DNA of 64,000 nt from positions 729,501-793,500 of the forward strand of contig CAMRHE010000357.1 of the NCBI GenBank assembly GCA_947044405.1, given 5' to 3'. Shown here in pieces: positions 42,202 to 53,283 of the stretch; positions within the stretch are counted from its first letter, which is position 1, and every line of letters begins with the position of its first letter. This DNA is from Leptodactylus fallax (Eukaryota; Chordata; Amphibia; Anura; Leptodactylidae). The position numbers and the translations under genes were made by a program. The notes below the pieces were generated by a model. The model worked only from the letters and a program-made list of their open reading frames with translations, did not search any database and was not told the origin of the DNA.

Positions 42202-43768
42202 CAGTCATGGCCAAAAGTTTTGAGAATGATACAAATATTAATTTTTACAAAGTCTACTGCTTCAGTTTTTCTAATGGCAATTTGCATATACTCCAGAATG
42301 TTATAAAGAGTGATCAGCTTAACAGCAATTACTTGCAAAGTCAATATTTGCCTAGAAAATGAACTTTATCCCCCAAAACACATTTCAACATCATTGCAGC
42401 CCTGCCTTAAAAGGACCACCTAACATCGTTTCAGTGATTGCTCCATTAACACAGGTGTGGGTGTTGATGAGGACAGGGCTGGAGATCAATCTGTCATGAT
42501 TAAGTAAGAATGACACCACTGGACACTTTAAAAGGAGGCTGGTGCTTGCCATCATTGTTTCTCTTCTGTTAACCATGGTTATCTCTAAAGAAACACGTGC
42601 AGTCATCATTGCACTGCACAAAAATGGCCTAACTGGGAAGAGTATTGCAGCTAGAAAGATTGCACCTCAGTCAACAATCTATCGCATCATCAAGAACTTC
42701 AAGGAGAGAGGTTCCATTGGTGCCAAAAAGGCTCCAGGGCGCCCAAGAAAGACCAGCAAGCGGCAGGACCGTCTCTTAAAAGTGTTTCAGCTGCGGGATC
42801 GGGCTACCAGCAGTGCAGAGCTTGCTGAGGAATGGCAGCAGGCAGGTGTGAGTGCATCTGCACGCACTGTGAGGCGGAGACTTTTGGAGCAAGGCCTGGT
42901 CTCAAGGAGGGCAGCAAAGAAGCCACTTCTCTCCAGAAAAAACATCAGGGACAGACTGATATTCTGCAAAAGGTACAGGGAGTGGACTGCTGAGGACTGG
43001 GGTAAAGTCATTTTCTCTGATGAATCCCCTTTTCGATTGTTTGGAACATCTGGAAAACAGCTTATTCGGAGAAGAAGAGGTGAGCGCTACCACCAGTCTT
43101 GTCTCATGCCAACTGTAAAGCATCCTGAAACCATTCATGTGTGGGGTTGCTTCTCAGCCAAGGGAATCGGCTCTCTCACAGTCTTGCCTAAAAACACAGC
43201 CATGAATAAAGAGTGGTACCAGAATGTCCTCCAAGAGCAACTTCTCCCAACCGTCCAAGAGCAGTTTGGCGCTCAACAATGCCTTTTCCAGCATGATGGA
43301 GCACCTTGCCATAAAGCAAAGGTGATAACTAAATGGCTCAGGGAACAAAACATAGAGATTTTGGGTCCATGGCCTGGAAACTCCCCAGATCTTAATCCCA
43401 TTGAGAACTTGTGGTCAATCATCAAGAGACGGGTAGGCAAACAAAAACCAACAAATTCAGACAAAATTAAAGCATTGATTCTGCAAGAATGGACTGCTAT
43501 CAGTCAGGATTTGGTCCAGAAGTTGATTGAGAGCATGCCAGGGAGAATTGCAGAGGTCCTGAAGAAGAAGGGTCAACACTGCAAATATTGACTTGCTGCA
43601 TGAACTCATTCTAACTGTCAATATAAGCTTCTGTTACTCATAATATGAATGCAATTATATTTCTGTATGTGATAAAAACATCTGACAAACACACATAAAA
43701 ACCAGAGGGCAGCAGATCATGTGAAAATATAATATTTGTGTCATTCTCAAAACTTTTGGCCATGACTG
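42202..43768 (+). mobile_element. Complete Tc1 element (CAGTCATGGCC family)
   Basis: 1567 bp between TA (42200-42201) and TA (43769-43770). The left end CAGTCATGGCCAAAAGTTTT is perfectly matched by the right; the ~40-bp TIRs differ at one position (GAATGATAC against GAATGACAC). It contains one uninterrupted transposase. This is the best-preserved DNA transposon in the window. Confidence 0.95.
42575..43591 (+). CDS. Intact Tc1 transposase
   Basis: 338 residues from MVISKETRAVIIALHKNGLT; an upstream in-frame Met at 42542 would add 11 hydrophobic residues, but the downstream start fits family length. Two helix-turn-helix regions (KSIAARKIAPQSTIYRIIKN; ELAEEWQQAGVSASARTVRR) flank a GRPRKTS linker for TIR binding. 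The catalytic triad is visible: FSDESPFRLFG, FQHDGAPCHKA and NPIENLW. I count 35 residues between the second Asp and the Glu, one more than canonical DD34E, because of an extra residue in ILGPWPGNSP. Basic stretch RRRRGER could contribute to nuclear import. No stop or frameshift. Excises and reinserts the element at TA. The frame is intact; activity is unproven. Confidence 0.95.
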   Translation: MVISKETRAVIIALHKNGLTGKSIAARKIAPQSTIYRIIKNFKERGSIGAKKAPGRPRKTSKRQDRLLKVFQLRDRATSSAELAEEWQQAGVSASARTVRRRLLEQGLVSRRAAKKPLLSRKNIRDRLIFCKRYREWTAEDWGKVIFSDESPFRLFGTSGKQLIRRRRGERYHQSCLMPTVKHPETIHVWGCFSAKGIGSLTVLPKNTAMNKEWYQNVLQEQLLPTVQEQFGAQQCLFQHDGAPCHKAKVITKWLREQNIEILGPWPGNSPDLNPIENLWSIIKRRVGKQKPTNSDKIKALILQEWTAISQDLVQKLIESMPGRIAEVLKKKGQHCKY

Positions 43769-43860
43769 TACACATTATCACCAAACTACCGTTTATTTAT
43801 TTATTTTTTTGCTGTTTCACAATTTTTAATAAAAAGAGATCAAAGCAATAGACCCCATCA

Positions 43861-44940
43861 TCCATTGCTGATAATGTCCTGCCAAAAAATTTGCAACATG
43901 TCCAATTCTTTGTTTTCTTGGACAACAACTGTCCAAGATTTACTTTACTGAGAACACCCCATAGATGTAGATGTGTCTTATTATCTTAGTGCAATAGTCC
44001 TGTGTGGATTGATTTAATACATATAATGGAAGGAGTGGGGGTTATTACCCTTATCTTCCTAGGGCAAGAGCATACCTTGCCCAGCCATGGGTATAATTCA
44101 TAGTTGGTGATTGCCCTCATTATACATTCACCCTTCTGCTCTTGTTTCCAACTCCCAGAATCATATCCATCCCAAGTCTTGTAGTTTGCACTCCTGCAAT
44201 GTTGGATTTGAGATACTATGTTGGATTTGAGATTGCCGCAGCAATTTTTCAATTTTCATTAAGGTAAAAATAGGTGGTTGCATGGGTTTGAAGGCTGCAA
44301 AGTAGCCCAACAGCAAGTAATTGCCCAATCACCCCCATTAAAACCCAATCTTATAATCAACTGTATCAGCATCCACCAATACAGGTGATTACTATTATGG
44401 GACATGGGAGTCTACTGGAGGTGAGGAGATAAATTTTGCAAATACTCACATAGTTTGCAGTACTTTGTTAGGACATTTTTGTTAGGACTGAACACATCCA
44501 AACCGGATCGGCTATTATTATACTCTGGGGTCTCTTCAGACCCAGGGGAGATGAGTAAACATAACAAACAGTGTTATTCACCTCCAATATGAGCCTGTAT
44601 CCTCTTCAGGCTTTGCCCAGCCTTCTGAATGATGTCAGGGACCGCTGAGGCCTGTGATTGGGCCTCAGTGGTCCTGGGGGTCACACCCATGACACATAGA
44701 CTCAAGTGCCATGATACTGTATGACACTTGTGACCAATGAGGCCCAATCACAGGTGGTCCCTAATTTAATTCAGGAGGCCAAGAGATGTTCTTGAGTCCA
44801 GAGGAAGTGAGTAACACTGTTTGTTACGTTTACTCACTTCCCCTGGGCCTCTGCTTATTATTTTCTAGAGTATAATAGCGATTTTTGGGGTGTCAAACCC
44901 CAAAAATTCGAAACAAGAACCGGTGCACTCATCCCTATGT
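43861..44940. other. Unassigned and dispersed-repeat sequence
   Basis: 44430-44935 carries the reversed AGAGATGGG-type repeat (ends CACTCATCCCTATG) with TATTATACTCTGGGGTCTCTTC blocks also present near 2070 and 46480. 43861-44430 shows nothing recognisable. Confidence 0.4.
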
Positions 44941-44984
44941 ATGTGCTATGTTTTCATTTTATAAGCGGAATGGCCATATTGGCT

Positions 44985-45245
44985 CATTATACTGTGTGCA
45001 GGAGATACTGTGGGTCATAATACTATATGGGGGTTACTATGAAACATTATACTGTAAGAAGGGACCACTATGGGACATTATACTGTGTGGAGGCCGATAT
45101 GGGACATTATACTGCATGGAGGGCCACTATAGGACATCATACTACGTGAAGGACTGCTATGGTACATTACACTGCATGAAGGACCACTATGGGACATTAT
45201 ACTGCATGGAGGGCTGCTATGAGACATTACTCTGTCACAGGGTTC
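44985..45245. repeat. 30-bp minisatellite
   Basis: Eight or so units of GGGACATTATACTGTGTGGAGGGCCACTAT with variants. The 30-bp period keeps a 121-codon frame open that is not a gene. Related units occur near 2660-2700. Confidence 0.85.
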
Positions 45246-45249
45246 TTTG

Positions 45250-46480
45250 ACGTGAATGGGGGGGGGGGCATGTTTCTGAACAATCCAGGGACCAAGGTAC
45301 CTTTAATCCGCATCTGCCTATAATTCAAGCAAAATAACATCCCTAGTTATATCACACACTTCTATCACACACGTGGCTAGTTTTACCACACCACTTAGAA
45401 TATCTCTATATTAAGAAAGAGCATACTGTAGCTGTACATTGTATCTGTATCTGTACATTTTTCCCCACTGTATATACCCTCTAAAACATGAGTTTAATCA
45501 ATAGGGGCATAGGTTATATTATCTGATATCATAGCCGTCCTGTTGTGGGTTACAGATAAATGAATTATAGGGTGAATAGTCTGCTCATAGGGAACAGCTT
45601 TAATAGAGATATTCACAGTTATAAATAGGTGAATAATCCCACCACAGGAGTTTGGAATTTTATATAGTCAATAGTCTGCTTTTTTGAAGCAGATTAAGTG
45701 TAGAAATCTATGGTTCTAAACAGGTGATCAATCCCACCACAGGGTAATTGTCTTCACTATAATAGATCCCAGTGGTGATAGGGAATTTATTTTGGTTAAC
45801 ATGCGTCGATGTTATCTCTATTAGGGATTTTTAGTAAGTATTTAATAAAAGGGCCCATTTCTCACTTGAAGGAACTTATGACAATATAAAAAGAGATGAA
45901 TTTACTTCAATCAATGGCAATAAATACTGTAATCATAAATATACTGGGAGCAGATTTATTAAGACTGGTATTTCATATGCTTAGTAATGTCCACAGCCTC
46001 TTCAAAAATTTTTCGCATGACAATGCACCTGAATGACGAACTATGCCCATTGGGAACAGAAAAGTGTTGTTTTTATGATAGTATCTCTGGAGCAAATATC
46101 AGAAATTGTAGGAACTGTCTGAAAACAGAGAGCTGTAGAACAAGCTGTTTAAATCTCACACAGCGCTGAGAGATAGATCACGGGCACCCAAACGTCTTCA
46201 CCATCACCAGCCACAAAGCCAGATGGACTTGTGCAGAATTTTGGCCCAAATTATCACTACAGAAACTGGTATAAGAAACAGATACTCCACAAACTGAAGT
46301 CTAACCAGAACCCAACATAAACTCACAAGTAGAGATGGGCAAACCTATAGATGGGTGAATTTGGCTTAAAACATAATGAACACTCTTAGGGCTCCTAAGA
46401 ATCTATCTATTCAATTTCTAGCTCTCTAAGTCAAACATATCCAAAATTATGTCAGAGTAAAAAGTGACATTGTTATACAC
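45250..46480. other. Unassigned, partly tandem-like sequence
   Basis: Between 45490 and 45790, blocks resembling AATAGTCTGCT...GGTGAATAATCCCACCACAGG recur two or three times. The rest is AT-rich with no domain. AGTAGAGATGGGCAAACC at 46328 begins the common dispersed repeat. Confidence 0.4.
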
Positions 46481-47760
46481 TGGGGTCTCTTTGTAAGCCG
46501 TGACAGGGGTGGGCTCCGCAGAATACAGCGAAGTCATAGATGAGGATGACCCAATACCAGTTCAGCTAAAATGTACTTTACTAAGACCTTGGCAAAAGAA
46601 CCACACAGAATTTCACACACACTCGACTAGATAGCCGAGACCTCTGTGCTGCATAACCTGGTAGGCTCTACATGTCCAAACTACCTCACTATAGTTTGCC
46701 TACCAACGGGCCCGTCTAGGACTGCCACCCAAATACCTATTAATACCTCTGATAAAGTGAGAAGAACTTTGTGTGTAAAGCCGGCTTACCGGTGATGCAG
46801 CACGGGGGCTAACATACTCATATGAAACTATAAACGCAAACCTCCCGGTTCCCCATAGTGAATAACAGAAGCCAGTCCTGAACAAGTGGTACCAGGCAAC
46901 TTGACGGACTTGGTATACCTCAGAAATGTGCAGAATCCTCTGAGGATAAGTTGCAACAAGAAACGGTGAAGAATCCGGCGTCTTTAATAATGCAAATAAT
47001 AATTAACTGAGGATACTGTCTTTAACTGGTAGCAACAGGCTGAACTGAGTGTCAATAGAAGGTGCTAACACCCTGATCCTATACTTTGGCGCCAAAGCTA
47101 AACGTTGTTTCATTCATGTTGTAGGCCACCACCGTGCCGCGGACCTGAGCTCAGGCTTAGCGACCTGGGTTGGGGACCTATCCGGCTGGAATAGCTGTAC
47201 CCGCTACTGATGATGCGGGGTCTCCTCCACTGCGAGTGGCATGCCTCTGGACTGTCATACATTCAGTTGCAGTTCCCAATGTGGCTCCTCATGAGGCTCA
47301 ACTTTCGTCGCTCCCCAGTGGTGCTCTCCTGTGCGATCTTCTCTCATCTAAAGTGAGCAGTGTAGAGGAGGTCGTTTCTGTTCACCCAGCGCTTCTCTCG
47401 GTTCCGGAAGAAAGTTCTCCAGCGCAGGTGGTGACAGATCCTATCCCAGCATCTCCGCCTTTCACAAATTCTAGGAGACTAACTGCTAAGATGGCTATAC
47501 CAGAGCTTCCTGTCACGCAGTGCCTCCTGCCAACAAGTCTCTATCAAAGTCTGTGGAGGAACAGCAAGGGGGAAACAGTGGCATCTTGTGGCTGAAGGGC
47601 AATCTGCTGGCATTAGTCCATAAAATTTAATGTAATCAGCATACATGGTGCATTATATACAACTGTACAGCTCATAACAGGTATTTATTCAGAATATACA
47701 GTTATCAAACATGGGCAAGGGTGGTGTATTTGCCTGCCTCTCACATCTTCAGACCCGAGT
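46481..47760. other. GC-richer unassigned block, possible LTR-element remnant
   Basis: A 141-codon plus-strand frame (47170-47595) is Pro/Ser/Val-rich and starts MGTYPAGIAVPATDDAG; I recognise no domain. The block differs in composition from its AT-rich surroundings and could be part of a retroelement, but there are no TG...CA ends or pol motifs to support this. Confidence 0.25.
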
Positions 47761-49466
47761 GTATAAAAGGTAGAGGTCCAGGAGAGGTGTAAAAAAATTT
47801 TTTAAAAATTCATATTTATCATCCGTTACCTCTTTGGGCCTTCTTGCGGCATCTTGTCCTCTCCTGGTAATGTATGGCAATCTTCTGTGACATCATCAGC
47901 CTTGAGGTCATGGCTGAGGCCTGTGATTGGGCCACTAGTGGTCACATGGGTGCACTGAGTGTCATGACATCATGATGCTCAGCATGCCCAGGTCACCACT
48001 GAGGCTCAATCATAGGCCTCATCGCTGAGCTTGGGCCAATGACATCACAGAAGAGCGCTGAACGTCACCAGGAGAGAAGTCTCTGCTGGTCTCTGCTGCG
48101 AGGGGGGCCAAAAGAGGTAACGGAAGGTGAGTATGAATGTTTTTCCACTTGAAACAAACTAATCCCCCCATCTCTACTTAAAAAACAGATCAAAACCATG
48201 GGGATGAATGCGAAAAATGAACATGTCCAAAGCAAAAGTGAGTCTGAGAGGTAACGTCAGAGCCAAAATCGGGAAACAAGCAGATTTCCAGTAACAAGCC
48301 AAAGGTCAGTATTAGAGCAGTCCAGCACAAATGATCAGCTCCTAATCAGATCAGAATAAAAGAGCCCTGAAAACTGCAGAAGCTTCACAGATTAGCACGG
48401 TAACCTTAATGCAACAGCAGCTAAATTGAGATTCCTGATAACTGTGAATTATAACATTTATGTAGGGGTGAGGCGCCACTGCCCCAGCCATCCCTGTTCA
48501 CATATCAGTGAGATACCAGTGTGCCTGAATGGCAATGTCAACCAGTTAGGAACAGATGTGAGGCATAATAAATATATCAGGCAAAGCGAATTTGGCTCAG
48601 TCTATTCCACTCAAACTATTCCCCTTTCTAAATATTTAATTCCTGATGCTGAGACTGTGTTTTTACAATCTTGATTGAATGAACTTTCATATAAGGGTGC
48701 TAGGAATACAGGATAGTAGTAAATTGTATTTGTACTGATGCCTTTATCCATTAATGGTACATTAAATCTTGACTCCCAATGAAATTGTTCCTGAAGAAGA
48801 GTCTTATTTATTTGCAGCTTATCACAAACAGAGAAGACATTTCTCTCGAGCTCTGAGTACACCCGTGACAGAAGGCAGTTTATAGTGTTATATGTGTTTA
48901 ATTCTCTTTGTAACTCGATTACTGCTGTACGATTATTTAGGTTTCATACAAGTACTAGTCTGAGTAGTCTGAGACGTTATGTCTACAGTTTTCACCATAT
49001 GCACAATGAAAGTCAATTGGATGATGCATCTGTACGCATATTAACCAATTTTCCAATCTTATCATTGATATATGGCCATATGGTCATTTATAGGGAAAAA
49101 TATAATTGTCTTTTAAAAATACAAAGCAGGCTTTTCTGTGCAGGTTAGAGATGGGCTAACCGCTTTGTCACGAAATGGATTCGACCCAAATATTCCAAAT
49201 TGTTCAGTTTTTAACAAAACCAAATAGATGTTGTTTATTCTCAAACTAAAATGGCCAATGCCACATGTTTGAGCAGGAAATACAGAAGAGACACGTGTGT
49301 ATGACTCTGTCTCTGACGTTCTAGCACTACCTGACATCAACTGATAGCCTCTCAGCCAATAGAAAGTGGTGGGTGGACACCTTTCATTGTTACCAGAAGC
49401 TAGTTGCAGACAGTGATAGAGAAAGTTTAGGGTCTATGTTTCGTCTCACTGCATCATACAGAGAAT
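47761..49466. other. Unassigned sequence with dispersed-repeat fragments
   Basis: 49146-49230 is an AGAGATGGGCTAACCG...CCCAAATATTCCAAATTGTT copy of the repeat near 37668. No other motif is visible, and short frames on both strands lack domains. Confidence 0.4.
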
Positions 49467-50368
49467 ACAGTGGGGAAAAAAAAAGTATTTAGTCAGCCAC
49501 CAACTGTGCAAGTTCTCCCACTTAAAAAGATGAGAGAGGCCTGTAATTGACATCATAGGTAGACCTCAACTATGAGAGACAAAATGAGAAAACAAATCCA
49601 GAAAATCACATTGTCTGATTTTTAAAGAATTTATTTGCAAATTATGGTGGAAAATAAGTATTTGTTCAATAACAAAAGTTCATCTCAATACTTTGTTATA
49701 TATCCTTTGTTGGCAATGACAGAGGTCAAACGTTTTCTGTAAGTCTTCAGAAGGTTGGCACACACTGTTGCTGGTATGTTGGCCCATTCGTCTATGCAGA
49801 TCTCCTCTAGAGCAGTGATGTTTTGGGGCTATCGCTGGGCAACACGGACTTTCAACTCCCTCCAAAGGTTTTCTATGGGGTTGAGATCTGGAGACTGGCT
49901 AGGCCACTGCAGGACCTTGAAATGCTTCTTACGAAGCCACTCCTTCGTTGCCCTGGCAGTGTGCTTGGGATCATTGTCATGCTGAAAGACCCAGCCACGT
50001 TTCATCTTCACTGCCCTTGCTGATGGAAGGAGGTTTGCACTCAAAGTCTTTTATACTGATAACAATTTCAAACAGATGCCATTACTACAGGTAATGAGTG
50101 GAGGACAGAGGAGCCTCTTAAAGAAGAAGTTACAGGTCTGTGAGAGCCAGAAATCTTGCTTGTTTGTACGTGACCAAATACTTATTTTCCACCATAATTT
50201 GCAAATAAATTCTTAAAAAATCAGACAATGTGATTTTCTAGATATGTTTTCTCATTTTGTCTCTCATAGTTGAGGTCTACCTATGATGTCAATTACAGGC
50301 CTCTGCCATCTTTTTAAGTGGGAGAACTTGCACAGTTGGTGGCTGACTAAATACTTTTTTCCCCACTG
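49467..50368 (-). mobile_element. Tc1 element (CAGTGGGGAAAA family), copy C, internally deleted
   Basis: Both TIRs are complete (CAGTGGGGAAAA at 49467 and, inverted, ending 50368), with TA on each side (49465-49466, 50369-50370). In sense (minus) the 5' leader jumps at about 50045 straight to transposase codons MSANLLPSA, so about 700 bp including both DNA-binding domains and the first Asp are deleted. A classic non-autonomous deletion derivative that kept its ends. Confidence 0.9.
49680..50044 (-). pseudogene. Tc1 transposase, copy C, C-terminal part
   Basis: Minus-strand frame 50044-49829 reads [13 protein letters not shown] (second Asp) and [15 protein letters not shown] (Glu), then continues in another frame (49865-49680) with [11 protein letters not shown] and [13 protein letters not shown], the frameshifted C-terminus also seen in copy B. 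It retains the ~50 bp missing from copy B after VRVAQR. No N-terminal half. Confidence 0.85.
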
Positions 50369-50780
50369 TATGTCTGAAAAGCAATTAAAATTCAAGCAAT
50401 TAAAAAGGCAGATTAGTGATTGAAATCAATAGGAATGAGGGCATAGCTGCTGCTGTTTGAGCTTGAGAGTGACTGCTGTATTCCTGGCTTCTCTAATACA
50501 GTATTACTGGCAAACAGATAGGACAGTTAACCCTGTCTTTGCCAATAGTCTAATTTTGTCTAAAAGTCTTTTGTGCAATAGAGCAGTTTCATCTATATGC
50601 AGTCTTTAAACTTTTAACTTTTTACTGACAAAACAGTCGTGTTAGTGAACAGTCCTTTTTTAAGGGCATTTTATGGACAATAAAACCTCTTTTTATTTAA
50701 TTTTTTTATTTTGTACTCTGATCACCACCAAATGCAAAGTGTCATTGAGTGTTGTTAATCTGAAAAAATATTCAAATAAT
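50122..50780 (-). repeat. Left arm of a large inverted duplication
   Basis: Reverse complement of 51918-52579, comprising the terminal ~250 bp of Tc1 copy C plus ~410 bp of adjoining non-Tc1 DNA (AAGCAATTAAAATTCAAGC ... ATTCAAAT). Small indels and scattered substitutions are present. Both arms share the Tc1 variant ACCAACTGTGC, where copies A and B read ACCAATTGTGC. Confidence 0.85.
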
Positions 50781-50781
50781 T

Positions 50782-50875
50782 TCTACTTATGATGTCAATT
50801 ACAGGCCTCTCTCGTCTTTTTAAGTGGGAGAACTTGAACAATTGGTGGCTGGCTTAATACCTTTTTTCCCCACTG
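50782..50875 (-). mobile_element. Tc1 terminus fragment, copy E
   Basis: About 94 bp of the CAGTGGGGAAAA-family end, ending CCCCACTG before TA, with two diagnostic changes (GAACAATTGG, GGCTGGCTTAATACC). It lies just inside the left palindrome arm. Confidence 0.8.
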
Positions 50876-51917
50876 TAGATACTTGCTGCAGGATACAATG
50901 AATCAGCTCTTCCTCTGATCCAGGCTTTCTCTTTTTTCTGACACATCATGGCCATGCACATTATCAGAATTTCCACCTCCAGATTTCTTCCTAGCAACCC
51001 TACCAGAATGAGTAGTACCACACCCTCTGACACTACTACCTCCACCACCAGTCATGTCTTTCTCCTCTGCTTGCATACAATGTTGACTGTTCTTATCCAG
51101 CTCATCAAAAAGAAGATGAAGACTGCTCTAACTAGGAGAAAGAGGTTTGACAGAAGGTGGCACATTACTACCTGGGATCTGTGTCAGTGAAAAATGTGAA
51201 GGAGACATGGTTGACAGTCCAGAAAGGCTCTGCCATAATTACGTGTTATGTAGGAGGAGGAAGAACAATACACAGTAGCCAAGACTCAAGATCCCATCAT
51301 CTTGGATGCAATGTCTTCCTTTGACTGAAATGAATGAGCTAATTAAGCAAAAACATCTTAATTCTCAGGAACTACAACAATTCTGCGGCTACTGGAAGTG
51401 CCACCAAGACCAGTAGTAGTGTTGCTGTTGCCACCCACATTCTTATTGTTAGTAGTACTTGCATTTGTGTTTCCTCCCACCCTCCCCTTTTGCCTGTTCT
51501 CTGCCCTGTTTTCTTCCAGTCATTTTTTACTGCACACAATGCTTAATTATAGTGATTGGCAACAATTATGGTACTGTATGTCTTTTTTTGTTATATTAAA
51601 AATGAGTATTTCAAGAAAAGTCAGCTGTAAATAACAGAGAATCTTTTTTTTAATTAGCACAGGCTGAAATACTGTATATATGCAAAGGAAAAAAAAATAT
51701 TTGAATATTTTTTTTAGATTAACAACACTTCATCACACTGTGTATTTGGTGGTGGGTAAGCAGAGTGGGAAAAAAACAAAAAAAATTATGAAATAACAAG
51801 AGGGCTTTTTTAGATTAGCACAGGCTGTATATTGGATAAAATGAACACAACAAAAAAAAAGCTTAAATAATGAAGATTCTTGTTTTTAGATTAGTGGAGA
51901 ATGAAATACTGTATATT
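50876..51917. other. Spacer of the inverted duplication
   Basis: Serine/threonine-codon-like CCACCACC/ACTACC tracts at 51000-51060 and 51400-51450 give no domain on either strand. From 51690 a degenerate ~226-bp tandem unit (AGATTAACAACA...TTTGGTGGTG) begins, whose next unit is the start of the right arm. Confidence 0.45.
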
Positions 51918-52579
51918 TAAGAAATTTGAATATTTTTTTCAGATTAACAACAGTCAATGACACTGCATTTGGTGGTGATCAGAGTACAAAATAAAAAAAA
52001 TAAATAAAAAGAGGTTTTATTGTCTATAAAATGCCCTTAAAAAAGGACTGTTCACTAACAGGACTGTTTTGTCAGTAAAAAGTAAGTTTAAAGACTGCAT
52101 ATAGATGAAACTGCTGTATTGCACAAAATACTTTTAAACAAAATTAGACTATTGGCAATGACAGGGTTAACTGTCCTATCTGTTTGCCTGTAATTCTGTA
52201 TTAGAGCAGCCAGGAATGCAGCAGTCACTCTCAAGCTCAAACAGCAGCAGCTATGCCCTCATTCCTATTGATTTCAATCACTAATCTGCCTGTTTAATTG
52301 CTTGAATTTTAATTGCTTTTCAGACATACAGTGGGGAAAAAAAAAAGTATTTAGTCAGCCACCAACTGTGCAAGTTCTCCCACTTAAAAAGATGAGAGAG
52401 GACTGTAATTGACATCATAGGTAGACCTCAACTATGAGAGACAAAATGAGAAAACATTTCTAGAAAATCACATTGTCTGATTTTTTAAGAATTTATTTGC
52501 AAATTATGGCGGAAAATAAGTATTTGGTCACCTACAAACAAGCAAGATTTCTGGCTCTCACAGACCTGTAACTTCTTAT
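51918..52579 (+). repeat. Right arm of the large inverted duplication
   Basis: Mirror of 50122-50780: ~410 bp of unique sequence followed by Tc1 copy D. The arm ends where a TTAA palindromic element is inserted at 52580. Confidence 0.85.
52329..52579 (+). mobile_element. Tc1 5' terminus, copy D, interrupted
   Basis: Starts CAGTGGGGAAAAAAAAAA after TA (52327-52328). Collinear with the Tc1 leader until the TTAA of CTTCTTATTTAAAG, where another element begins; no transposase follows. Confidence 0.88.
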
Positions 52580-52742
52580 TTAAAGAGGACCTTTCACATC
52601 CTCATGCACCTGCGGTTTTACATACCACTAGAAAGTTGACAGCGCGCTGAATTCAGCACACTGTCAGCTTTCTCGTTATGTACCCCGGGGCTGGAGATAT
52701 CGGGGGTCTAAATTTCACCGTTCACTGTCAGAAGGGCGTTCC
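52580..52742 (+). mobile_element. Half of the TTAA palindromic element, inserted in Tc1 copy D
   Basis: Starts TTAAAGAGGACCTTTCACATC and follows 17225-17400 (GACAGCGCGCTGAATTCAGC, GGAGATATCGG) up to GAAGGGCG. The second half is absent; an LTR begins at 52743. Confidence 0.75.
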
Positions 52743-53239
52743 TGGTAGTCTAGCTGCGTCTCCAGTCAAGTATGGTGCAACTGGCCGCAACCAGTTTTAT
52801 TAAGTGTTTCCAGGCAAACAAAACAATAGTAATACAAAATAAAGTCCTAGCCGTCTGGCTACTACCTACAACACAGGTAACTAAGTACTGAGAGCTGGGC
52901 CTACTGCACAGCTCCCTATTTACAATGTTCAGCAGTTTTAACTCACACGTGGTTATCCCAGGAGCAGAGAGAGCCAAATACATGTGTGCTGTCTGCCCTT
53001 ATATATGCACACTTCAGGAAACACGGAATTAACCCCAGTCATCCCAAAACCTGAAGTGGCTGTATGGAGTAGAGCCACACCCAATTCTCCCTACTCCAGC
53101 AGCCAGACCTTTTACCAGGCTTTAAGGAAAAACCCTCCAGCAAGGAACACAACTTTCCCAGGTGCTTTTAGAAGGAATATGACAAGAACCTGGGAGAAAT
53201 GTATACTCCTTCTACCACTTTGCCCCTGATCCTGTCACA
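52743..53239 (-). repeat. Solo LTR, probable Ty3/gypsy type
   Basis: In minus sense it begins TGTGACAGGATCAGGGGC and ends ACTACCA, with a TATATAAGG box-like site about 250 bp in and CTTAATAAAACTGG before the 3' end. This order of promoter, polyadenylation signal and TG...CA ends fits an LTR of ~497 bp. No flanking duplication; the palindrome on its left does not resume on its right. Short plus-strand frames inside are not genes. Confidence 0.6.
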
Positions 53240-53283
53240 ATAGATAAAGATATTTATATATTATATATACATTATAATATATA

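Larger units (their letters stand above)
42185..43860. repeat. Copy of the 12720-13535 repeat, split by a Tc1 element
   Basis: The left flank GTGAAACACATA (ending 42201) and right flank CACATTATCACC (from 43771), joined across the Tc1, reconstitute the GTGAAACACATACACATTAGG block of copy 1. It continues with ATCAAAGCAATAGACC to about 43860. Confidence 0.6.

Noticed and set aside
44885..45250. 121-codon frame with repeated HYGTLYCMEG-like units
   Set aside because: The frame stays open only because the minisatellite period is 30 bp, a multiple of three.
47170..47595. 141-codon frame as a host gene
   Set aside because: No domain or neighbour support; compositional block more like a retroelement remnant. 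Kept only as an unassigned block.
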